Positions 12,501 through 23,298 of a stretch of DNA of 64,000 bases are shown here, piece by piece (the stretch's first letter is position 1; each line of letters starts with the position of its first letter). The translations under genes and the position numbers were made by a program. Where the stretch lies: contig UESW01004568.1 of NCBI GenBank assembly GCA_900491605.1, forward strand, positions 273,609 through 337,608. The letters are read 5' to 3'. The notes under the pieces are model-generated. The model was not told the origin of the DNA, ran no database searches, and saw nothing but the letters and a program-made list of their open reading frames with translations. Origin of the DNA: Calamus simplicifolius (taxonomy: Eukaryota > Streptophyta > Magnoliopsida > Arecales > Arecaceae).

Positions 12501-13008
12501 TCGACAGCGAACCATCGTACGGTTTATATCTCTTGGGAACCCCCCTCCAGGGTTTGTAAAAATCAACTTTGATGGTAGCGTTTGTGGCAGACTTGCTGGG
12601 TCTTCTTTTATTATCCGAGGGACTAATGGAGTCTTGCTGGCGGCTGGCGGATTCGGCTCCCTGGACTCTTCGGTCACTATGGCTGAGCTTTATGCAGTGT
12701 GGGCGGGTATCTCCCATGCTGCTAGGCAGATTCATGCTCAATGCATGTTTATTGAGGGGGACTCTTTCTGTTATTGGTGGATTTGCAAGGGATTCAGCGA
12801 TTATGACCCATCAACCCTATTCTCAGTGATATACAGGCTGCTCAGAGTGTCCACAGTGTCCACATCCGGCATATCTACCGGGAAGCTAATTGCGGCAGAT
12901 TGGGTTGCGACTGCTGTGGCCCACACGGGGGATTCTGGGAATGGAAGCAGAGCGATCCCTGTCCCCCTGCTCTTAAGCAGATTTTGTATTCTGACATTTC
13001 TGGGCTGA
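9583..13008 (+). pseudogene. LINE ORF2 remnant, copy 2
   Basis: RT motifs are better kept than in copy 1: LDMERAYDRLSW and GLRQGCPLSPFLF in the stretch 10619-10963, then the catalytic box as FCDDCILLGK near 10990-11020 in another frame. Zinc segment LCPLCGQEEETIDHAIFIC in 11942-12409. RNase H at about 12540-13000 with VKINFDGSVCG and TMAELYAVWAG. Frame changes between the segments show it is inactive. Confidence 0.85.
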
Positions 13009-13053
13009 CTCGCATGAAGATAGTGTGATTGCCCGTTTGTATCAAAAAAAAAA
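9583..13053 (+). mobile_element. L1-type LINE copy 2, 5'-truncated
   Basis: Same family and orientation as copy 1 but starting inside the endonuclease end: its first recognisable residues (HLSRIASDHCPMLIST) correspond to about 6006 in copy 1. It then carries RT, zinc segment and RNase H and ends in a 10-nt A-run (13044-13053). The 3' ends of both copies share a GATTGCCCGTTTGT / AATTACCCGTCTGT block just before the A-run. A 5'-truncated copy with an A-tail is the usual product of target-primed reverse transcription. Confidence 0.85.
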
Positions 13054-13255
13054 TTAAACATAAGATGATCCGGGTTGTCCAAGTAAATATAAAAGGCATT
13101 ATGGACAAAATTGGTAAAACGTTCAAAAATCAAAATATAAATATTTTGCGAGTTTTTCTTAATTAAAATCCCGTCAGCAATAAGGGCCGTCCTGTATGCC
13201 ACGTGGCTTTTTTAAAACAAAAACAAAAAAATACAAGGTCGGGACCCGGGAGGCT

Positions 13256-13943
13256 GTAAATTTGAGAAATTTCTATTTGTATCGTCCAAATTGCTCTCCA
13301 CACCTCCCCTCATTTTGAAAAAAAAAAATTCTAAACTATCCTTCCCTTTTTCTTCCACACCCTTGCTCCCGTCTCCTTCCCTCTTTCCATCTCCTCCCTC
13401 CTTCCCGCGCCTCCCCCATTTCCTTCCCTTTCTAGCAACGCCCCTCCAGGCCCGTCTTCTCTTCGTCTCCTCTTCGGCACCGTCCCCTTCTTTCGAGCTC
13501 GTTTCCTCTGGGCATTACCCCCTTCCTCATCTCCTTTTTCTTTTCCAGCACCCTTTTCCTACTCCTCGGCATTGTTCTCTTTCGGCGCCCCCCAGCTTTT
13601 CGGCATTGGCTCTCTTCGATCCCCAGTGCCCTCATCCCTTTTGGTACCGTTGGCCAAATAGGATCGAACAGAGGGCCTTCATTCGGTTCTATTTGCTGAG
13701 AGTCGATGTCGGGGAGTTAGAGGGCGTTGAAAGAGAGCAGATGCTAGGGAGTGGGGAAGGAAGGAGATGAGAGAAGGGGAGCAGTGTTGGGAAGGAGTGG
13801 TATTGGAAGGGAGGGGGGGGGGGGGGGGGAGAGAGAGAAAAAAAAAAAGGATAGTTTAAATATATATATATTTTTAAATACGAAAGGGTGTACTAACATA
13901 CTAAGTAATTTAGGCGGTGCAAATAGAAATTCCCGTAAATTTG
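13256..13943. mobile_element. Mutator-like non-autonomous element, copy 1
   Basis: The element is 13265-13934 (670 bp), flanked by a perfect 9-bp direct repeat GTAAATTTG (13256-13264 and 13935-13943). Its ends are inverted repeats of about 30 bp: left AATTTCTATTTGTATCGTCC, right (read in reverse) AATTTCTATTTGCACCGCC, followed by AAATT on both sides. Deeper inside, the left half is pyrimidine-rich and the right half purine-rich, so the whole can fold on itself. A 9-bp target duplication is typical of Mutator-like transposons. No transposase is seen; ORFs inside are low-complexity. It has a run of 17 G at 13813-13829. A diverged copy lies at 42761-43524. The right end is 112 bp before the PRORP start codon. 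Confidence 0.8.
13858..13876 (+). promoter_or_regulatory. TATA-like stretch before PRORP, inside the MULE copy
   Basis: An alternating TA stretch lies inside the purine-rich arm of the Mutator-like element, about 170 bp before the ATG at 14047. It is the nearest TATA-like sequence to the gene on the + strand. That it acts as the promoter is inference; no start site is known. Confidence 0.3.
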
Positions 13944-14046
13944 GTGTCGGCCTTTCCATCCATCCTGTCCATCGATTCTAGATATATCTTCTGATCGATA
14001 TCCTCCTCCCCGCCATGGAACTCTCGCCATTGCCCGCCATTCTCGC

Positions 14047-17000
14047 ATGGCTTCCTTCGCTTCCCGCCCTCTCCACCGAGACGTCTTCCTCTCTCGGACC
14101 CTCCCATCTCCATGCGGCTCCAAAGCCCACTCCTTTCCTCGCTTCGACTCTCGCTCCACACCCCGACCTACTCTTCTCCGTGAGTTCCCTGCGCTCTCCG
14201 TTGTTAGACCGCACGCGACCCACTTAGCTGAGAAAATCCCCAAGAGAGAAGAGCCCTGTGAGAAGGATGCTAAGAACCACGCGAGACACGGAGACGCTGC
14301 CTCCCCGCTCCCTTTTCCGAGTTCTCTAGATGAGAGGGTGGAGAGAACTGATCGAAATGCTGAGAGACATTCAGTGAAGGAGAAGGCGTAAAACTTAGAG
14401 CTAGGAAACAAAGGAGTGGGTCGAGACTCGGAGGTTTGGGGTCGGGGTCGTCTTTCTTCGGGTCAAGAGATGGAGGGGGAGTTAGACAATCGAGAAATTT
14501 CGAAACTTTGGGCAATAATCGTATTGAAATGGAGGAGAAGAAAGGGATTAGGGGAGCTAGGGTCAATACAGCAGAAGTTGAGCTGAGACTTGGGCTGGAC
14601 ATGTGCTCCAAGATGGGGGACGTCATGGGGGCGATATCTCTGTATGACTCGGCTGTGAGGGACGGCGTCAAGATGGAGCAGTACCACTATAATGTGTTGC
14701 TTTATCTCTGTTCTTCTGCAGCCATTGGGGTTGTTCGTCCTGCAAAAAGTGGCACCGGTGGTAGTGGCATCGCTTCCTTTAAAGAGGACGCTTGTGACAT
14801 GGATGAAAACAGGGTCTCGACTGATGAGAGGAATCCACAATGGCGGCTTTCAAGTGATATCAGAAAAGAAGATGGATTACAATGTGCTCTGCATCATTAT
14901 ATAACAGAGTCCAAGCGAATAAATCCATCCAAGTTTGATGCAGGCATGAGTAGAGATAGTTTCTTCAATGAAATAGGTGAAAGTAGTCAGAAAGATGGTG
15001 TTCCAATTCAATTTGGCGATGATGTCAGAGACTATGCACGAAGGAGGGGATTTGAAATCTATGAAAAGATGTGCTTAGAGAAAATTCCTATGAGTGAAGC
15101 AGCCCTAACATCAGTAGCTCGAATGGCAATGTCCATGGGTGATGGAGACATGGCTTTTGAGATTGTAAAACAAATGAAGGCGTTGGGTATAACTCCAAGA
15201 CTGCGGTCATATGGTCCTGCTGTATTGGCCTTCTGCAAGAGAGGTGATATTGAGAAAGCATTCAAGGTAGAAAGGCACATGGTCGAGTCTGGGATCAACC
15301 CCGAGGAGCCGGAATTGGAGGCACTTTTAAGAGCTAGTGTGGCAGCTCGTAAAGGAGAGAAGGTTTATTACTTGCTACACAAGCTTAGAACTAATGTGAG
15401 GCAGGTTTCCCCATCCACAGCAGAATTAATTGAGGCATGGTTTAAGGGATCAACTGCTTCCCGAGTGGGAAAAAGGAAATGGGATCTGAAGAAGGCAGCA
15501 CAAGCCATAGATCATGGTGGAGGTGGTTGGCATGGGTTGGGTTGGCTGGGGAAGGGAAAATGGACTGTGACACATGCAAATGTTGATGCAGAAGGTGTCT
15601 GTTTGGGCTGTGGCGAGAAGTTGGTGACCATAGACTTGGATCCAATGGAGACTGTAACTTTTGCCAAATCTGTAGCATCTATAGCCAGCAAGAGGGAAAG
15701 GAATGCAAGCTTTCAGAAATTCCAAGTACAAGAGCTTTACCTATAAATTTACCATTTCATAATGTAGCTTTTTTTTTTTTTGGGTTGAAATTTCATAATG
15801 TAGCTTTAGATACTATATAGTTGCTTCTTATAGCATGCTGTCTTCCTGCAAAAAGAAGCTTTTATATTCTAAATATTCATGGAAGTAGGTTTTGCACTTA
15901 TGTCCAATCATAATGAATGTTCCAGCAGTAGCATTTTTAACTTTTCTGATTATGAAAAGAATTATGAAATACTAAATTTTGTCTGAAGGATCGGATAATC
16001 TTTTTCCCGTCCATTTTTCATCTTTTTCTTTTAAATTTTAAATAGATGTTCTTAGCTATACCTTTCACAAAACTTCTGAACTTTTTGATTTCCAATTTTT
16101 GCATGCACCAATTCATTACTTTACTCCAACTAAGCTCCATGATGTCTTATTATCCATGGATTACACACATCTAGACGTAAGGCTGATAAAAAAATCATTT
16201 TCCACTTGTAGAAATGGTTGGACTACTATGGCCCTTTTGAAGCTGTTGTAGATGCTGCAAACGTGGGTCTTTTCAGCCAAAGGCGTTTCTCATTACATAA
16301 GGTGTGTTTGAGTTCAATAATCAATCGTGTGTCACAAGAATATCGGATTGCATTAAATTTCCTTCTCTAAAATTCTTTGCTATTGCTACCATTTAGGTCT
16401 TATATTTTTATAATGTTTAGGTGAATGCTGTTGTCAATGCCATTCGCCAGAAACTTCCATCAAAGAAGTGGCCACTGATTATTGTGCATAACAAACGTCT
16501 CAGTGGAGGAAAGATGAATGAACCTGTCAATGGGAAGTTAATAGAGAAATGGAGAAATGCAGATGCTATCTATGCAACTCCTACTGGATCAAATGATGAT
16601 TGGTGAGTCTGTCTTGAAGATCATGATTATAAAAGCTTCCAGACTGGCACAAGCCTATATTTGCTATCCAACTTCTTTCAGTGCTGTCTTTTATTCAATT
16701 TGCTCTATCAAGTGATTTAACAACTTCTAGCTCTCATTATGGAAGCTGAAAAAGGAGCAAGAACTTGACATAAGTTAATTTAGGATTTGAACCGTGAAAA
16801 ACATAAATTTTGTAGCAGCAGCAGCATCCATAATTGTATTAGACCTATGATTATCAGAGAACCTTTTAAGATTACTGAAATATACCGACATATCTTTGGC
16901 ATGAACCTATTTTTATTACTTATTTTTGCTTTTCCAACAATCAACTTGATCTATGGATGGAGGAGGATGGACTTTTTAGAGAAAAACTGAGAAGCGCAAG

Positions 17001-20000
17001 TAAGAGTGATTATGAGCCCTTAAAATTCTACTAGATAAAGAAGACTAAAATTGGGGAAGAATGGAAAAAACGAGGGAAGGTGAAGACAGAAAGAGAAAAT
17101 TCGGTTTGAAATGGCCTGGCACTTCCATGTGATATTCCTTGTTTTTTATCCATAAGATTACCCTTGTGTGAATGGTGGAGATGATAGAGAAGGATTGTCA
17201 TGCCTTCCATACTATAGGCCCAGAGGTGATGGCACTTCTTCTCCAATTGGCACATAAATATCTAGCTCAATTTACTTGTGAAGAAATTTGGTTGTCAATT
17301 TTTGTAAATTTCCCTTCAGTGATCCCAAGTGCAAGACATCTTTTTCCTAACAAATGATAATATACTTCTAGATCTTCACTTTAGCCCTGCTTAATGGATT
17401 ATGCTTAATTTCAAAATTGATTAGATTATGCTTAATGTCAAAATGGAGCTCAATACAGTGTCAAAAATCAATATAAGAATAGGAGTATTCAGAAGCAGGA
17501 AGTAGAATCCCTGTGGAACTAGCTGTGATGTGTGAAGGCAATAGCAATTGGTGAGAGATCTCTTGCTACATAGTTAAAAAGAAAGGAAGGAAAGACTGAT
17601 GGGAAATCTTTCTGTGGACTAACTTATAACTTTCTCCAGGATGAATGTATGAAAAATCTCAACTTTAAACTGAGCCATAACTTACTGCTGATGATGGTCC
17701 CAAAGTTCTGGCATCTAGGTATACAACATGGGCTTCTTAGCTGGAAACTCCTGTGCCATATCAGTGCAATAAGCAAGTCATACATGTATAGAACTGCTAA
17801 ATTATGCCATCCTGTCCTCGTAAATTTAAAAAAAGGGCAAGAAGTAGAATTAATCAATAAGTTGATTTCTCTGTTTGGCTGGATGACCCATTATGATTAT
17901 TCTGTCAGTCCCTTTTCTTGAATGGAAGATAGGAAGAACCATCCAATTTATTAACCATGAAGAAAAGAATGTACAGAAACCTTCTGAGAGGGCATATAGT
18001 TAAATATTACAAAAGCTTGCTGTAGAGACCAGTAAAAAACATAATTAAAAATTACAAAGCTTGCTGTACAGGCCAGTAAAACTGGAAAATTCTTCTGATT
18101 GCAAAGCATTCCTCTCATATACCCAAAAGGCATATCTAATTCACAAGAGATAATTACTTAATACTGGCCTTTCAGTCGGACCATTTATTTGCCCATTCAT
18201 GTTATATAGTTGAATCTTCATGGAGGTAAGATTAGGTAGAAAGTTGATGAGGGGTATTGAGTAGGCATCCTGGTTGGTGCAGTGGAGTTTCACATGATGC
18301 GCACCTATAAATCATATACCTGAAAGGTGTATCTAATTCACAAGAGATAATAACTTAATACTGGCCTTTCAGTCGGACCATTTATTTGCCCATTCATGTT
18401 ATATAGTTGAATCTTCATGGAGATAAGATTAGGTGGAAAAGTTGATGAATGATGAGGGGTATTGAATAAGCATCATGGTTGGTCCGGTGGAGTTTCACAT
18501 GATGCACACCTATAAATGAATGCTTGGTGTGGTAATCTTGTAAAATCAAGAAGAAACTAAGGGGGCAACAATCTCCCTCGCTTCCTCAAACCCATTGCAA
18601 AAAAACTTGAGAAAACATTATGAAAATTTAGAGAAATAGGAAGAACTATAACCAGATAAGAATGCACAAGAATACCTTAAAACTTGTTTAATTAAGAACC
18701 AAATTAGCAGGGCATCTCTAACTGCAACTATCCAGTTGTAGATGATTGATATTTGTAAACATGATATTTTCAGTACATGATGCATGACAAGGTTAGCAAG
18801 ATAAATGAACTCATGTGGATTGGATTGCTCTCAATCAGAAAATATGACATATGTAGGAAAAAAGTTGTTATGAGGGCCGGTAAGAGAGCCTTTTAATCTC
18901 TCAGCTAACTTTTATCAAATGAAAGATCCTAAACCAGTGATGGGGGAAGATGTACCACAATTAGATGAGATCATTTAATGGTTAAGACTTTATGGTGAGC
19001 ATTTTGTGAGTGCAAATAATAACTCTGGTTATTTACACCAATAAGGAAGATTTGATGTAGAATTTATGGAGTGCTTATTTTGGTACCTAACCAAAGTCAT
19101 GATTCAGAACCACCAAACTTATCTATTGCTACATATCATCAAGCTGTTGAAGGTTCTCAAGTTGCAAGATTCTGGAATAAGTTTTTATGGTTGCAAAGGG
19201 GATATGTGATTTCAAATTCAGTGGCGAAGATGTGCTTGAAGCTTGATTTTTAGGGAAATATACTCCCTATAAAATATGCAAGATGAATTCTCATACCATT
19301 TAGCCAGGAGAATGAAAGATTAATTGTGTTGATCCACTGACAAGGATGATAGTTACTTAGCTAGTCTGAAAAAAAACCGAAGGTGGTATGACCATTCTGG
19401 TGGTAAGCATATAATTGTGCAGATATGCACAGGATGCATGCTAACAATAGTCTCCACTAGTTATAACAATGCAGAAAATCTACATTTATTTTCATTGCTT
19501 ATGTCTATTGGATGACAAGATGTGGCACTTTGTTTACAAAGAAAAGCCTGCAGAAGTTTAAGCAAGACCCATTTACTGTTTCTTCATTATCTTCTACAGT
19601 GGCCATCAACCCAACACCCAGAAACCCCAACTTTTTCTGCCTAGAAACTAATAGCAGCTATGCTTCTTTATCATCTACAAGATTTAAGGTTATTTAATAT
19701 GCATAACCACTGTCAAATATGTCCTATTTTACTTTGTTGTCACAGTCAAAGCTTAGGTTGGTTGATAGTTAAGATGGAACAGAAGAATTTGGTTTGTTTT
19801 TTGGTGTTTCATTGTACAAATCATCAAATGTTTAGTCTGTTACTCAAGTCATCTCATAATAAACACATTATGGTACTGGGGCCTGTACATCACATTTTAC
19901 AATGTCTATCTCAACATATTTAGAAATCATATCAATCACGACTAGCTGTTGCATGTTAAAGTTAAGCAACTCTTTGTTTTATTCAGAAAACTATGATTCA

Positions 20001-23000
20001 ATAGCATTGTTTTTCTCTCCTATTGCTCTTGCAACATCTTATGTGCCTTTTTGCCCAACTGCAATAAATTATTGTAAGTAATAACATATGGTTCAGGTAC
20101 TGGTTGTATGCAGCTATAAAATGTAAGTGCTTGATCGTGACAAATGATGAAATGAGAGATCATATATTCCAGATACTAGGAAATAATTTCTTCTTCAAAT
20201 GGAAAGAAAGACATCAGGTATGGATGCATTTTCGAAAAATAAAATTAACTTATTTTCAATAGGGGTTGTGATTATGTTTATTCCATGCATAGAACAATTT
20301 TTGGTCAAGAAAAGAAGTGAACTTAAACCAGATGTGATGACCAGAAATGCCTAAGTGGTACACCCTGCATGTAACGACAGCACCACTCTAGGTTTCTAGT
20401 AGACAGCAAGTTTTTGATCTCCTTTTGTGATGCATCTTTGATATAATTCACTGAAAGTTATATACCTTTCTGGTTGTTAACAACAAAATTACTGTTTTAA
20501 AAGCTAACGGCCATATGAGTCGCTGATCTTTTGCTCTGTTGCTAGGTGCGTTTCAGTTATCATGATGGCTGTTTTGAATTTCACATGCCCCCTCCTTGTT
20601 CTGTTGTTATCCAGGTCTGATTCAGTTCCACTTCACTCTTCACTAGACTTCATTGTCACATCTTGTATTTTCAAGAATGAACTATGAATAACAGTAGAAT
20701 CTATGCCAACTAGTATGCTATATTTGCATTATTTAGAAAGGATAGGTTAGATAGGATGCCTTCCCTTGGGCTTTCTATTTAGTTATTTTATCTCAAAATG
20801 CACGTGTACATGCTAAAATGTTAGTTAATAAGGAGATTCATATCGGTATTGAAAGCTTAAGTTAACCTTGATGCAACTAACTGCATTGTTATGCCCAACC
20901 ACCAGAGGAAAAAAATAATTTAAAATTGCACTCTCTGGCCACATGTCACTTACATTTCGACTATAAAGCATTGTGTGGGCCTGATATTCTGATGGAAGTA
21001 ATCCAAATGGATGGATTGTCAGATATGATGGACCGTCAAAGATCAGGAGGGAAAAAAAGAAAAAAAAACCCTAATATGTGGCTTCAGTTAAATGGAAATC
21101 CATATGATAACTAGAATTCAGTTATTTTATATTATTTTTTCTTTTTAAGTGGATCTGGCTTTTCATAGTCGTGATATCTACTTTATCTGAAATTCAGGAA
21201 TCTGAGAAAGGTCATTGGCATATCCCCATCTCAGTGGAACATGAACCAGAGAGAGAAAGAACCTGGTTATGTGTAACACGTGCCTACTCGCATCTGATGA
21301 CAGAAGAATCTTCAAATTTACCAAAAGGTTTATTGATTTTTTCCTCATGCTTGTTAGATATCTTGGCAATCTTTTATCTTCTATAAATGTCATAGTTCCT
21401 GTTATCCTTCTAGATTGGCAAAATTTTACATTCAGAACTCCTAGAATTAAAGATATACTTAAAATGAGACAACTTTTTTTTAAAAAAAAAAAAACTTAGG
21501 TAGGCCATCGACAGAACATCACGCTTTAAAAATGATAAAGAACTGTGTAGCAACATGACGAAGAAATTAAGAAAAGCAAAGAAGGATGAAAATTAACCCA
21601 AGGGTAAGTTCATGTGGTATAATGACTTTCATACGTGGAAATAAATCAGAGAGAGTTTGTGCTAAGCTAGCAAAACCAAAGAGAAGATTTAAGGCACTTC
21701 AAAATCATGAGGTAATGAATATATTTGGGAAAAAGCTAGATGATTATGACTATGCTGTTATCTCCAGCTGAACTTAATGTCATATGATCTAACCAGTTAA
21801 AATTATGTGATGAATAGAGAGGAAGATAATTGGGATGCTAGAATCTCTGACCAGAGTAAGGAATGACAGCTAGAGGTTAAATTAAGTAGAAAATTGTCTG
21901 TATTTTAAGATATTTCCATACGGTGAGCCATTGGCAGCTAATCTTGAATCTTTGGCTTCTCTAGCATCTTTCTACCTTCCTTGTCTTCTGGTGCCGCCCA
22001 CCTCCAGCCAACTTGGACACCCTTCCAGCAGAGGGGTTCCTGAGTTGTCAGATGGTAATGGCACTGGTAAAGGGAGAGGGGCGCAGACGGTGGTGATGCT
22101 TGAAATTAGGAGAGACAGTAGTTGGATTGATTGGCTTCTTACTTTCCAATAATTTAGCAAAGCTTGCTTTTAAGTGTGAATGGATATATATGCATGAATA
22201 AATATGTACATGTATAGGTGCAAACTGTTTTCTTAAGGTTCCTGAGTCCTTCATAGGTGTCTTGCAATTTTCCAAGTGGAGTCAGCTTTGAGAAGAAAAT
22301 AATGTTGAGGAAAAGAAGTTGAAAATTGTAGTCAGCAAAAATTATATACATGAAGACTTTTTTTTTCTGCTGACTGAAAGACAAATTTTTTTTGAGTTAT
22401 GGGTCACACAATCGTAGGTATAGGAATGAGAATATGGTGGTTAGTCAAAATCTCTCTCAGTACGTGGATCCCTTGGTAATCTAAGAATCCTAAATAGATC
22501 AGATTATGTTTTTTCTGGTGTAACTCAATGATGTATAGAAGCTGAATTGTCTTTTCTAATTTGGCAACTAAATTTGTTAATCACAAAAGCTAGAGCACAA
22601 ATTTGGTTCAGGAAAAGATGATCATAATGGATGTGCTTGTCCAGCCCTATAGAGCTGTAAGCATGATGGAAAACATCTTACTTAATAGAAGGCTGCTCCA
22701 CCAACATGTGATTCTTTAATCTGTAGGACCAATTGTTGAAAGGAGATACTTGCAGTTGAATTGATCAATAAGGAACCTGCTCTAGAAAAAAAAAAAAAAT
22801 CTAAATATGAGTAACTTACAACTGGCCCTTATAAAAATGCATGGTTCATCTTTGTTTATTAAGATATAATTGTTTCTGCAATATCAGGCCAACAGCTCAG
22901 TAGAATATGAGAAAACGTTCATGCAAAATAATATGTTACCCATGCAACGCACCTTTTAACAACATTGTCACATTTTACAAGCAGCAAATACTTAACTGAA

Positions 23001-23298
23001 TTTTTTTTTAAAAAAAATCTATGCTATTCCAACATGACACTGAAGAAGAAGCATATCATGGCTAACAGTAACTGGAGTTAAATATTGATTTATTTCTTTT
23101 AAAATAGAACAACCGCTTGAGAGTGCTACTTCATACGCTGGAGCCAGCAACCAGATCAGGTCCAGCGGATGCCCAAAAGAGAAGGTCAGGAGAAGTCCCC
23201 AAAGAAATATAGTTGACGGGGAAAATCAAAATACAATAATATCCTGTATTGAGGCTGCTGAGAAAATGTGTGGCTGCGTTATTGATTTCCAAATCTGA
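14047..23298 (+). CDS. PRORP1: Proteinaceous RNase P (PRORP), seven exons, 5' frame break
   Basis: Single-protein RNase P, which cleaves the 5' leader from tRNA precursors; PRORP1 of other plants works in mitochondria and plastids. Exons by eye: 14047-15725, 16212-16301, 16421-16602, 20097-20217, 20546-20614, 21198-21327, 23108-23298, all with GT/AG introns and matching phase. PPR-type helices lie in exon 1. Numbered from the ATG at 14529, zinc ligands are C358 and C361 (CLGC), H561 and C578; the catalytic aspartates are D413 (VVDAANVG), D488-D489 (SNDDW) and D507 (VTNDEMRDH), the same set as in Arabidopsis PRORP1. An Arg/Ser-rich, acid-poor start (MASFASRPLHRDVF) looks like an organelle presequence, but its frame stops at 14389, while the frame of the rest of exon 1 is open only from 14364: a 2-nt insertion or 1-nt loss, or an assembly error. 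Otherwise translation would start at 14529 without presequence. Confidence 0.85.
16603..20096 (+). other. PRORP intron 3 (3.5 kb)
   Basis: Runs from the donor in TTG|GTGAGT to the acceptor TTCAG|GTAC, splitting the Trp codon after the SNDD motif. It is AT-rich with no credible exon. It holds a short two-copy repeat (about 18007-18082, around AGCTTGCTGTA) and a larger tandem duplication (18115-18517). Small ORFs at 17649, 19512 and 19660 resemble nothing I know. Confidence 0.7.
18115..18517. repeat. Tandem duplication, about 200-bp unit
   Basis: Two head-to-tail copies, 18115-18311 and 18312-18517, inside PRORP intron 3. Shared blocks include CTAATTCACAAGAGATAAT, CTGGCCTTTCAGTCGGACC and GAGTTTCACATGATG. 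Only scattered substitutions and a short insertion (near 18446-18455) separate them, so the duplication is fairly recent. No function is evident. Confidence 0.85.
21328..23107 (+). other. PRORP intron 6 (1.8 kb)
   Basis: From AAAAG|GTTTAT to TAAAATAG|AACAAC. AT-rich with several A- and T-runs; no exon or recognisable element seen. The ORFs at 21269, 21586 and 21931 have no family character. Confidence 0.6.

Noticed and set aside
13291..13959. ORFs of up to 159 codons between LINE 2 and PRORP
   Set aside because: Ser/Pro/Leu or Gly/Glu/Arg low-complexity products of the pyrimidine/purine arms of the Mutator-like element.
19030..19500. Possible copia remnant in PRORP intron 3
   Set aside because: A few words suggest the end of a copia pol, but no motif is clear enough to support the call.
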